Origin: Rhododendron vialii
Lineage: Eukaryota; Streptophyta; Magnoliopsida; Ericales; Ericaceae
Direction of reading: 5' to 3'
NCBI RefSeq assembly: GCF_030253575.1
Contig: NC_080567.1
Coordinates: forward strand, 35,803,501 to 35,867,500
DNA: 64,000 bases
The position numbers and the translations under genes were made by a program. Position 1 is the first letter of the stretch, and each line of letters starts with the position of its first letter. Below, one piece after another: positions 47,261-58,557 of the stretch. A model generated the notes under the pieces. That model saw only the letters and a program-made list of their open reading frames with translations, was not told where the DNA came from and did not search any database.

Positions 47261-48178
47261 CTCTGTGTGAGTTTGTGGTATGGGTGAGGCACTAGAATAC
47301 TAGCAGTACAATATCTGAGGGCTCTGCAAATTCTCTTCCAATTTGGTCCGCTTTGATGTCTCTTATACGAAACTGAGAAATGGGGGAACACAGACAGCGC
47401 AGGGGCCGTAGGACTCTTTTCTGACGATTATCCCCCACACGTGTGTGTCCAAATTTACACATAACCATGGTTGGGGGGGTTTGGGACCGAGGTAGGTTTT
47501 TCTTTTCGTTGGTCAAAATGAAATCTGAGACTGGTTGGGCCCCACTTTTTTGCTAGGGTTAATTGCCTGATTGTTTTCTTGTGTTTTGGAATTGGGATTG
47601 ATTGATTGTGCATTTTCATAACTGTTGAGTAATTAGCTGAACAGTGACGTTCTATTACTAATTACGGCATGCGTTTGACCGGGATGTGGAGGTGAAAGAT
47701 GAGGTACGTGTAAGTTGATTTAGACATTTTTGACCGTTAGAAAAAAATTGAAATTAGGGCATACTTTAAAATCTTGTATGAACAAGGGAGATGAAGCGAA
47801 AGATAAAGTGTAATGTTATAGACATGGAGAGAGAGAGAGAGGACAAATGGGCCAATCTTGCCTCTCCATTTGGTGAGGTGTATTCCAATTTCATCATTCA
47901 TGTCAACTCAGTAAAAACTTTTTGTTTTTACAAAAGCTATATGGACTCCTTTAAAAAGTTACCTTTTGTGAAGAAATCTTTTAGCAGTGTTGTGGTATTT
48001 TGGATGTGTTTTAACTATTTGGCATTCTATGCGTTTTTTGCTCCATAAACCTCAAGATATTATTGCATTTTTAGTCTTGCACATCGGAAAAGCTTGAAAG
48101 AATTTGTATAAGAGACCAGAATAATTGGGCCCGAATTAATTTAAACCTTGTTTCGTTAAAAAAAATGAGTGCTGCTAC

Positions 48179-48431
48179 AGGTACAGAAAATTGGGGACCG
48201 AATCCGGACCGACGGCCGCCGGCGAGCCATCTCCGGCCACCGGACGGCCGATCCGAGCCGTCCAAAAATTCTAAAAAAAAAAACCGAGGGGCCCCACGCG
48301 GGAATCAACGTCATCCGAGGTGTGTAGGGTGCTTGATCGGAGCACCCCTTTTCGTGTGTATATGTATTATTGGCCGGAGATGGCTCGCCGGCGGCCGTCG
48401 GTCCGGATTCGGTCCCCAATTTTCTGTACCT
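48179..48431. mobile_element. Foldback element with 61-bp perfect inverted repeats
   Basis: 48179-48239 is the exact reverse complement of 48371-48431. Between them lies half of the GC-rich stem found in the 31.8 and 35.8 kb composites (gatccgagccgtccaaaaat; gtagggtgcttgatc), without its other half. It looks like a derivative that acquired new ends. Confidence 0.85.
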
Positions 48432-48701
48432 CTATCATTTTTGAAAAAAAATAAGTACCTAGCAAACATAGTAGCCGTTATTTTTTGTTTCCCAGCAATT
48501 TGATAGCCGTTACCAGCGTTACCCAGCAATTTGATTTCTTCATCGTAGTTTTGAAGATGATGTATTTATGAGAGAATAACTTATTTTTTAAAACGGGAGA
48601 TAAGTATTTTAAAAATAAGTAGCTTAGTTGGAAACTTTTATGGTCTTTTAAAACTCTAAATAAATCAGATAGAAGTAGTAATTCGATACCTCTAGTTCGT
48701 T

Positions 48702-48914
48702 CTCCCTCCGTCCCAAATTCTTTGTCCGGTCGGTAAAACGGAGTGTTAAAAATAATAAAAAAATTTCAAAAAAAAATTCAAACTTTTTTCAAAAATTAAA
48801 AATACTCATTGATATTTAATAAGTTGTTGAAAAACTTTTGATTTTTTCTTGAAAAATTATATTATTTTTAACACTCCATCTTGCGGACTGAATTAAGAAT
48901 TTGAGACGGAGGGG
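48702..48914. mobile_element. Stowaway-like MITE, diverged
   Basis: Ends 'ctccctccgtcccaaattct' and inverted 'cccctccgtctcaaattctt'. Confidence 0.75.
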
Positions 48915-49025
48915 AATAGTTATCTTGTTATTAATTCGAAACAATGGTGGCCACCTAATCAAGGATTCAAACATAGGGAGGATGGGGGTGTTGTACTTTT
49001 TGTAAGGCTCGCTGATAATTACTGT

Positions 49026-49191
49026 GAGTCTTTCTACTACCACATCCATTCACACACCCAATCACACACCCACACTCACAACAAGGGTGGAGCCCGCACA
49101 CACTACACATTCAGTGTGTGTGGGCCCCACCATTATTGTGAGTGTGGGTGTGTGATTGGGTGTGTAAATGGGTGTGGTGTTAGAATTATTG
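49026..49191. mobile_element. Small palindromic MITE (CACACCC family), copy 3, 9-bp target duplication
   Basis: Flanked by AATTACTGT on both sides (49017-49025, 49192-49200). The arms repeat 'cacacccaatcacacaccca' and its inverse around a 'cacactac..gtgtgtg' centre. The 9-bp duplication points to Mutator-type mobilisation of the family. Confidence 0.8.
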
Positions 49192-50539
49192 AATTACTGT
49201 AGGGATGGGTGGGTGGTCAAAGGTCAAAGATGAACAGAGGAATATGCGGGGTCGGGGGGGGTGTCCAGGTTGTCTCTTTCTCTCTCTTCCCAATCTCTTT
49301 ATTCGAGCCAGAGAAATTTTCTGTGTGTTGGATAAACTTTTTATAGGAGTAGTAAAATTTGACAGCTTGGACAAATACAAAAAAACAGGAAAATTATTAA
49401 AATTGGCAGTAAGTGCTGGACTATTGACGGGTGGGCCCTCCCAGAATTTGGACGATTTCGATTAAAAAGGTCCTACAAATATTGTCTGTGTTGAGTCATG
49501 ACAAACGAAGTTCATCTACTCCACACAATTTGGTGGTAGGAGTAAAATATAGAGAATCCATCACAAGCCCGCCTCTCATTAAAATTGGAAAAGGAGAAAA
49601 ATCCCAACGGCTTGCCGGCGGGTCATTCGCTCGGCAATTTAATGATCTAAATTTTATTTTTACCGTGTAGCATTTGAGCCATTAATTATTGAAATAAAAT
49701 CTAAATTGTTGGATAGCCGAACAGACAATACGACGTGTTGTGCAACACCTGCACAACACCATCACCGGTACCTAGTCCAAATAGCACTTCCTTGACCCTC
49801 CTCCTACAACAAGAAGGTTTTGCTTTTCAATTTAAATCTTCCTATGGGCGAGGTAGTGATGTAGTGGTAGTTTCTACTCCACGTTTCCTTTCCCATCCGC
49901 CCCATTTCCTTCTAGATATAAAGTAATGTAAATTCTCCCAATATTTGACCCAAAAAAAAAACCCCCAAAGAGTGGGTTCTGCTCATGTCCATTTGACTAT
50001 CAACCAGCTTAGTCTAGTTTTAAGCCATTTAGGCATGTTTGGTACCAATTCCAGTGATACAAACTGTCAATTTCACAAGTTCCATATGGTAATTTAAATA
50101 TCCTGCTATGAAGTCCACATCAATCGAATATTAGTAATAAACTAGTACCTGGAAAATCCACATCAATCGAATATTAGCAACTAGTACTTGTAAATTGAAG
50201 GTAAGCTTAATACTCCATTAGTACTTGTAAGTACTATCTTGATGACGCGATAACATGTATCCCATCACTCCGGTTTTCGTTATGGAGTAATAAATCCTTT
50301 CCATCAAGCTTTCGAAATGAACAATTTCGATAGTAAGTACGAGATCGGCATATAATTAGCTATTGACAAGCTAGTTTGTTTGGGCGACTCAAAATCTTTA
50401 GATAAAATCACCAATAAATTTTCTCTATCTATCTCTTTTCATTCTATCACTCTAAAAAACTTCTCTTAAAACTCGAAATGAACCAAGTGTGAACTAAACT
50501 GAGATAATAGTACTTGGGGAGAAGAGGAGGATAATTAGG

Positions 50540-50900
50540 CGGTGTCGTTTAGGGGCAGGTGCACGCTTGTGAGGCGGGTGCTGGGACAGTGCGCCCCACG
50601 AGCCACGCCCCGAAGGGACCTCGTTTGTCTGCAGTCAACCGGGCAAGGGTACCCACGTACAGCTTATACCACCCCCCCTTTGGGCCTTGATTCCCCCATG
50701 CACGTGCTGAAAACCCCCTCTCGCACGTGTTCCCAGCTAAGCTACAAATTCTTCCATTACTGGAGTTCTTGTCTTTGACTGTGCCTCTTTCCAAACAAAA
50801 CACTTCTTCACTCTTCTGTCTCTATATACTCTCCTCCTGCTGTACTATTTCTATTTCCCTCCCGCCTTTGTTAATTGAGTACGGAATTCCAGAATTTCAA
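50540..50900 (+). promoter_or_regulatory. Promoter-like patch without a recognised gene
   Basis: A GC-richer island holds two CACGTG G-boxes (50701-50706, 50724-50729), then 'tctatatactctcctcc' near 50820 (TATA-like) and a pyrimidine-rich leader-like stretch. No family-recognisable frame follows on either strand. It could be an orphaned promoter or belong to a non-coding transcript. Confidence 0.35.
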
Positions 50901-50995
50901 ACCCCTCCCCCCTCCCCCTCCCCCCCCAACACATTATACATTTCATTGTTCTTTCTAGGATACTTTTGTCTTTATCTTAAACAGAGAAAATATAA

Positions 50996-51197
50996 GGATC
51001 CGGATCCTTTCCAGTCCAATATTTGGATTGGACGAGACAGTTTACATTGCGACCATCCATTGGTATAATCAATCGTTCAGATTTGTTAATAAACTCTTCC
51101 ATAAGAGAGTTTTTGAGCCAATCTCAACCATTCATTGCAGCGATTGAACGATTGCGATGCGGACTTGTCTCATTTGAACGGATGAGGATACAGATCC
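50996..51197. mobile_element. Degenerate foldback
   Basis: 'ggatccggatcc' with 'gagacagtttacattgcgac' on the left and 'gcgatgcggacttgtctc' with 'gaggatacagatcc' on the right are roughly inverse. Confidence 0.55.
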
Positions 51198-52359
51198 AAA
51201 AGATAGCAGAGACTAGAGAGTACTTGTTTTGCCTACCCATTAATTGAGCACCTATGACAAGTGTGTTCGAAAATTAAGAAAAGATAAAAAGCGTAAAATT
51301 ATGGGTACACCGTTTGGTATACGCCACGTTTTATGGGATCCACTTCGGATTCTTAAAAAAAAAAAAATGGGACAAACGATCAGAGTAGCTCTATTTGTTT
51401 AAAATACGCTTTTAACAAACGCCGTAAAAAATTAGTCCAGTCGGACATCGATAAAAGCTTAATCGATTATATGCCCAATTTTACAAATAGATAGCAAAAA
51501 TCAAACTTTTCTTCTTGCTTTTTCTCTTAGTTACAAAATCATTAATCCTGCCAGTATGTGGGTTAGGCTCTTGGGCCTGTGATTTGAGTTGGCTCTCACA
51601 TCGAAAGTTTGGGTTAAGTGTGTGTATGTGTTTAAGTGGGTCCTCATACCTCTACTTAGTCAGCAATTGCCTAGTGGAGGTGGTAAGTGGAATTACTCTC
51701 TTACCCTTCCGTGTTAAAAAAAAACATTGCCAAACTATCTTATTGCAACCACTTTCATGTAGGAGTAAATTGTATCACAATTAGTTCTGTCTTCGGTCCT
51801 CATCCCCCTTCTTCAATTGGGGATTACACGGGCACTTTTGTTATTGTCTCACATGCATTGATCTTCTAAGTTTCTCTTACTTTTCTGCAAGATCCAAACA
51901 CACACCATTGTTGTCATCTTATATATACTCGGAAAAGTACCGAGTTTCTAGCAGAAGCTAATAGCTATGGAGTTATAAATTGGAATTGATTCCTGGACTC
52001 TCCTTTACCATCCACTCTCTTTTTCTTGTTTTAGTTCATGTGAATTTACTACATCACCCTTTGATGTGTGAAAAAATTGAACTTATAGAAGGGTACGTAA
52101 CATGGTAATAAAAACAAAAAAAGGAGTGCGAATGGTAGAATGAGAATTCAGAAATCACAATCCACTAATCAGATACCGATACTGCTGTATAAGCATCTCG
52201 AAGGGTACGTACATAAGAATATTATCAAAACATTTTTTCAAATCCTCAAATATAGTATATGATACGATACGAAACTAAACCACCAAATTAAGCTACGTGC
52301 ATTGCTCCTATTTCCTTTTCGATCCCTTTCCACATCGTCACGATGTTGTACATGATCTG

Positions 52360-52507
52360 GGGGTGCTGTAGTGCAACCCCGCACTACATGTGTCGTGCGA
52401 TCAATCCGGCCGTCTACCTCAACAATGGACGGCTCGGATTTTCATCGAGATGGATAGTCGGATCGGCCGCACTACACGGTGCAGTGCGGCGGGTGCACTA
52501 CAGCCCC
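52360..52507. mobile_element. Short foldback, ~148 bp
   Basis: Ends GGGGTGCTGTAGTGCA and inverted GGGGCTGTAGTGCACCC. The arms continue with 'gcactaca' pairs around 'ccgtctacc..tggacgg'. Confidence 0.7.
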
Positions 52508-52773
52508 TCCCATTCCACATATATATAGGTCAACTATGCAAAAGTTTGGTTTGGTTAAAGTGGATTAAAAGGAGAGTATAGCTCGAAAGTTACTTTGGCT
52601 AAGGGGATTTCTTAGGTCATCTTTTAGTTCGTATGTCGTGCCTTTTATAGTCTTTTTTCTTAGTAGTATTATTCTCTACTGACGTGCAACCCACCCACCC
52701 ATCATGTATGTCAATTTGATTTAATGGATTATTTAGCATCTCTCGGATGCAAATTTTAGTTCTGTTGTTCGTT

Positions 52774-52828
52774 TACGACTTTATGAATGCGTAGGGAATT
52801 TCACTTTATGAATGCGTAGGGAATTTCA
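52774..52828. repeat. Tandem duplication of 'actttatgaatgcgtaggga'
   Basis: Two adjacent copies of an approximately 27-bp unit ending in 'atttc'. Confidence 0.8.
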
Positions 52829-53378
52829 ACAGATGTATCGAGCATGCATTTATATCGTTAGGCCTCTGAATCACTTTATAACTACACGTTCCTATAGAAT
52901 CTATTATACTCTTTGTACGTAGTAGATCCACTGTATGGTTGAAAAATGATCCGGAGTACCACGTGGCGGTATTTCCAGACTATTGTATGATTTCACATTA
53001 TAAGAACTGTAAGACCGATAGTCCGAGAAACCAAAAAAATACTCCGTACATTGCAAGTGTTAGAGCATCCGCAGTGGAATAAGCAACAAATAATCCGAGT
53101 ATTATAATTTTGGATGGGGTTTGTGTACTATTCATTTCTTTTTGTTTTTGGTTAGAATGTATACTACTCTTATTGCTCATGACCTTAAAAAATCAAGCAA
53201 AATAACTAACCAATGGAAATCAAGAGCAACTGGACAGCAACAAATCTAATACATAATCCTATCACAAGAGGGATTAGATGCTGAAGAGTAGTTTATTTAC
53301 TTATTCTCTCAACCTTTAAAATTCAATTTTTGTGGGTGGTTTTGTTTTTTTTAACATTTTCCATGGGGTACATGCACT

Positions 53379-53643
53379 GGGGTGGTAGTTCAAGTGGCGG
53401 ATTAAAACACTCCCCTCCACTTGTTCTGAGTTCTAGTCGACGTAGGATCAGATGGTAGAGTTGTTATGGTCTCCACTTGCATTTCGATGGAGTTTTGGTG
53501 ACAAATCCTGTATGATATGTGGTGATGGACGAATATTTTTTTCTCCGGCCAGGTCAGCTGTAGCCCAAATTCATACATTTTAGGATGGGTGGGTTCAGCT
53601 ACGCTGATCACCCCCCCTTTCTTTTTTCATTAAAAAAAAAAAC
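53379..53643 (+). mobile_element. tRNA-derived SINE candidate
   Basis: Head 'ggtagttcaagtggcgg' (A box like) and 'tgagttctagtcgac' (B box like), body, then A11 at the 3' end (53632-53642). Confidence 0.55.
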
Positions 53644-54090
53644 CAACATATTTTTTTGTGGGCGGGAGTGGGGGGTTAGGAATTTATTCTTTTGGAATTT
53701 AATGGCACTGTTAGGGTGTAAAGGAGCAAAGGCTAGTTGGCTTTCTGATTAGACCTAGGACAGAATCAGGTGGTCCTATATATACTCCTTTTAAAAAATA
53801 AAAAATAAAAACTGGCTATATATATACACTCCTATTTGATCAAATTATTTTACTATTTCCACGTGGGTTGTCCTGGAAACAAACACGTGTGCACCAACAT
53901 TCTGATGTGGACCATTCATAACAAAGTTCCAATTTCCAATTAGAGCCCTCTCTATGTGTTAAAGAGATCTCCACGTGGTCCTTTCGCTTAATGCTTCTGT
54001 TGGCAAATTGGTTCAAACTAATTTACAATTTTCGATGGGATAAATAGAGTTTTCTTCTCCTAAAGACCACGTTAATTTAATAAAATAAAG

Positions 54091-54379
54091 ACCTCTCTTT
54101 CCCGATAGAATTTCGATGATCCAAGCCGCTCAATGTGTTCAAAACGTGATTTTAAGGGTACACGCGAAAAATCAGAAAAAAAAAATGACTGGAAAGGCTT
54201 CATCCGAGCAGTTTGTTTGTTTTTTATCGAACGGTTCAAATAAAAACTGCTCGGATGAAGCCCTTTCCGGTCATTTTTTTTGCTGATTCCTCGCGGGTAC
54301 TTTTTTAGATCACGTTCTGAACACATTGAGCGGCTCGGATCATCGAAATTCGAATGAGGAATGGGAGGAATGGAGAGGT
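54091..54379. mobile_element. Foldback MITE, copy 2 of the 8761-9078 family
   Basis: Shares 'tttcgatgatcc.agccgctca', 'atgtgttca.aacgtgat' and the central 'ctcggatgaagcccttt'-type stem with the copy at 8761-9078. Ends are acctctc and its inverse. Confidence 0.75.
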
Positions 54380-55209
54380 AAGGACCTCCTTATTTGAAAA
54401 TGACTGTGTATATATATATATATATAAACTTGACAAGTTTGATTAGATGGATTGGTAATACACACTAGTGGATGGGATGAGATTATAAAGCTAGGACGAA
54501 AATCCTCCCTTGAAGTAGTGATATAAGAGAGTCCGGCCAAGGGAGTCCAGGAGAATTAATGGTTTAGTATAGCGCCACTCTTGTACGTACATAGCATCGC
54601 TAATTGTCCTACTAGTAAGGAGTAAAGATGATCCTCTTAGATTATAGTCCACTCGTTCATTTCAAAACAAACATGATAATGGAAGACTAATAAAAATCTC
54701 AGTCAATTTTCATGACCTGTACTGTAAAGGTTATCAAACGTGGCTTAAATTGGAAGATTACTATGAATAATTACTGATATATGAGTTATTAATTGGAGAA
54801 GCTTTCTTTTGTTTGACTGAGGAATTTATATTATGACTTGGTTGGGCAATGATGTTTTCATGGATTTAAGATTGAATTGGATTGCTAAGTACTCCATGCA
54901 GTCAAACTTATGGAAGGCTCAACCAATGAACATTCAAAACAAAATTACAACAAAATAGATCTCCTAGTTGTTGGAGCGTTCTGACTAAGCAACCATTAAG
55001 AGTTTTCAAAATCCCACTTGATCCAATTAAGTTAAGATGAGTGCCACAAGAGCATGCGCAACACAAAGCAACCAAAATGAATCAAACCCTAATCACATAT
55101 TCTATGAATGAATTATTCTTTTGTAAGGCCAAAGAAACATGATTAACAATGGAACTTAGTTGGTTGGCTATGGGTGAATGCGCCAGAATCCTAGGTTTCT
55201 CTGCAATTG

Positions 55210-55395
55210 TTTTTTTTTTTTTTTTTTCTCTTTTTAGAGGAAACTCAAGAAATTCATTCATAGAATATGTTATACCATCTGCTAGAGAGTTAGTGAGGTT
55301 ACTGATGGGCGAGACTTGAACTCTTGACCATTGATGAACTTAGCCGAGCACCCGATTGATGGGGCCAACTTGCAAGTTCTCCCCCCCCAAGTGTA
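55210..55395 (-). mobile_element. tRNA-derived SINE candidate
   Basis: Minus strand has 'aacttgcaagttggcc' (A box like) and 'caagagttcaagtctcgcc' (B box), ending in poly-A (T18 at 55210-55227). Confidence 0.65.
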
Positions 55396-55453
55396 TTGAT
55401 GCGCTCAAAATTTCAAACTACACAAGTCTCAAGAAATCGTGACGTGACTACTA

Positions 55454-55668
55454 CTCCCTCCGTCCCTAAATAAGTGTCTGGCGCGCAAAATTAGGCCCTC
55501 AAAAAAATGCATTTGTTTCGTTAAAAAAATTAAATTTTTTTCACAAATTAATAGATAGCAATGAGTTCTATTAAATTGTGAAAAAAAATTAAATTTTTTA
55601 ATGAAAAATATGCATGTTTTGTAAAGCCTAGTTTTGCGCGCCGGACACTTATTTAGGGACGGAGGGAG
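55454..55668. mobile_element. Stowaway-like MITE
   Basis: TIRs CTCCCTCCGTCCCTAAATAA and the exact inverse, TA on each side. The arms also pair 'gtgtctggcgcgcaaaa' with 'ttttgcgcgccggacac'. Confidence 0.92.
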
Positions 55669-57785
55669 TAATAAATTATGAAAAAAATAGCGAGTCTTTT
55701 AGGAGTAATTAACAACAATTATTATTTTTTTCTTTTGATGGGAAATTGACAACATACTAAATTCTAACAAAAAAGAAGTGGATACAATGGCCTTTACACA
55801 ATTACCCACGAAAGCAAATATTAAGGAAAAAGAAACATGCAAATTCATTGTTATAAAAGGTCATACACAGCGCTCAAAACTCTTGGATTTGAGCAACCAT
55901 AGTCAATACAATTTCATGGCGCCTTTCAATTCTGTGGAGAGCATGACCTTCTAACCAAAATAAGTGGCACGACACTGGAGAGAGCCGCAAATAACATTTG
56001 TTGTCACGCTAGATCGCAATCCTTAAAACTGATTGTATCATGAATTGTGCAATGAAATATTCAACAACATGTAACTATAAAATACAACTCTTACCAGGGT
56101 AGATTTTTTTTTATTTCTTATTTTTACTTAGTTTGGATGCTAAATATGGAATGTGCAATGTCCTCAACGGACGTCCCGATGTTAAACTTTATGTTAATTA
56201 AGTTTATATTTATGTAATGAAAATACAACATCGAGACATGCTATTCTGTCTCCAATTAGTGGAGCACTTGGCATCCTCCTTTCTCAAGAAAACTTCCAAT
56301 AAAACTCACTAATTAATTACTACCACAATTATCCACTAATCTCAAAAACAAAACAAAAAAAATGCTTGGAATATGCTTTCTTCAGTTTGTAGTGTTTGTC
56401 ACAAGCCACAGGACACATGCTTTTTTTGATTTGATCAAAAAATAAGACACATGCTTTTGCTAGATTCCCCTACCACCCTTCGAGCTAGCTATATCCACTT
56501 GATATTTTATTAAGCACGAATTAGCTAAATTAAGAGCGTAATTAGGTTCGGTCCGCGTGCCAGGTCAGAAAGTTTTGACTTTTTGAGTCGCTTGCCGCAG
56601 GTTAATTGTAAAATTAAAGGTGAACGAGTACTAAATCTGAAGAACTAAACCATGTCTTGAGCTGTGTGCAACCTAAATCCAAGCGCAACTATAACTTCGG
56701 AGTGAACTTGGAAATTTGGGTGGAGGGCACCATCACGTGGTTCCGAATTCCCCCTCCACAATGACATAGTATATTCATGTTGAATCTCAAATTACGATAT
56801 AGATCTAACAAGAATGCGTGATCCTAAAAGGTATTAAGGTGTCACGTAATGGTGTCTCAAGACCTAAGTCGCATAATTTCCATGCAGGTGCGTAAGCGTG
56901 AAAGGGTTGAGATCGAGGATTGATATCGGGAGTGCAGAGAATTTTAAGAGATTATGTGACTAAGCTCTGGACGATACATTTTGAAAGATTAGTTTCCCTA
57001 ACTCTTCTGTTTTCCTTAATATATCCTCCGTAAATTCATCACCCAAAAGGGCCGAAACCACATGACTATCTTGGCCCTTATTTCCATGGTTACGTTATAG
57101 ATACAGATATAGATCCATATATCCCAGTTCTTGGCCCATAAAAGTCGTCCCATAGTGATGCAGTGAAGCGTATGAGAAATTGAAAACGGAACAGCAAGGA
57201 CAATCACAAACGCAATAATTTAAAGAAAACTCTTTCTGACTCTTTTCTTTATCAATAATCAACTGCCTCAACCCAAAGGCGAACAACTCAATAAATAGGG
57301 CGCAACCCTAATCCTAGAAAACGTAAAGCCACCATACTAATATTATTACAAACCCATAAAATATAGCGACAAATAAGAATTATGGAAAAAGAACGGGCTG
57401 AAACGGACGCTCCTACGAAAAGTTATAAGAGAAATAAAAAATAGCCCAAAAACAGTTGAAGGCCCATTTGGAGGCCTAAACTGCCTCAGAAGGCTAAAAA
57501 ACACGCGGCACAGGACCAGAGGCCTTGTGTACTGACCATTGAGCCATTTCGGATCAAGCCCAAGCGGGCCCAAAGCCAAATTCCTCGGTCAGTTATTTAT
57601 GAAAAAACCGACTAGTGGAAATAGACTCTGGAATGCCTAAGGTGGTACTCCTCCTCTTTGGCTACTGCATCACATAGTCTGATGGGTTTGGGCTAGTTCA
57701 ACTTAGCAACATAATCTACTTCTTTGACCCGGCCCATCATGTCCCTCCCAGCCCCTTTCACATTGGGCATCACTCTATTTCTCTC
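55669..57785. other. No gene recognised
   Basis: AT-rich intergenic DNA. Short frames only (63 aa at most near 57016-57286), none with family features. Confidence 0.5.
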
Positions 57786-58105
57786 TTTTTTTTGTTCAAC
57801 TATCAGGACGTCTGGGTCAATTTACGCGCACCTTAACTAATTTCTCCCCAATCAAGTCAAAAGCAGGTCACCCACTCAAAATTCATTTAGCTATTTTGTT
57901 TATAGCTCAATATCCAGTCTAACGGACTAACTAATACGGGAGAGAGATTAATTCCACCGTCCACTAGCGGGTGGGTGACCAAATCATATTAAGTGGGAAG
58001 AACAACATTAAAATTCATAATCTCCTGCCCAAAATACTTGCCTAAATGTAATCAGTTGAACAGGAGTTGGGAAGCTAAGATTCACAGCCGTAAGACTCAA
58101 ACCCA
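57786..58105 (-). mobile_element. SINE-like repeat
   Basis: Minus strand carries 'ctgggtttgagtcttacgg' (B box like) and the tail module 'gtgcgcgtaaattgacccag', the counterpart of that at 41881-42062, ending in a short A run. Confidence 0.5.
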
Positions 58106-58557
58106 GAAACGAAGCCCAGTTTTATCTCGGGTAAGAATCAAGAAGGCATTTTAATGCCCTAGAGTATAAAATCTTTCCAGTTAAGAGCACAGAGCAAAGC
58201 TGGCAGATTGGACAACTTATGTTGAAAGCCTGAAATCATTATATTGGTTAACTTGCACCTCTTTTCTTTGGTCTTTTCATTGCAGTTTTGTTGCGAAGAA
58301 AACTGAGGAAACCGGCAAGAAGATACTGTCCCAGATAACCACCACAGGCACTCAGTTGAACCTGCCCACATTATCAAAAAAAGTGGATATGATTTACAAA
58401 CAGAATGCGTCGAGAATTAGGAAAGCAAGTAAGGGTTCTTTTGTTTTAAAAACACTCAATATGAAAAACTGTTCGTACAGCATGATCTTCATGTTAGCCG
58501 TAGATCCTTTCTAACGTGTTTCTAATTCTAACGAAGAGATGTGGAAACTTACGTGGA

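Noticed and set aside
46710..47270. 186-aa + and 192-aa minus alternative frames over the U-box gene
   Set aside because: Other-frame shadows of the high-GC U-box coding exon, with no family features.
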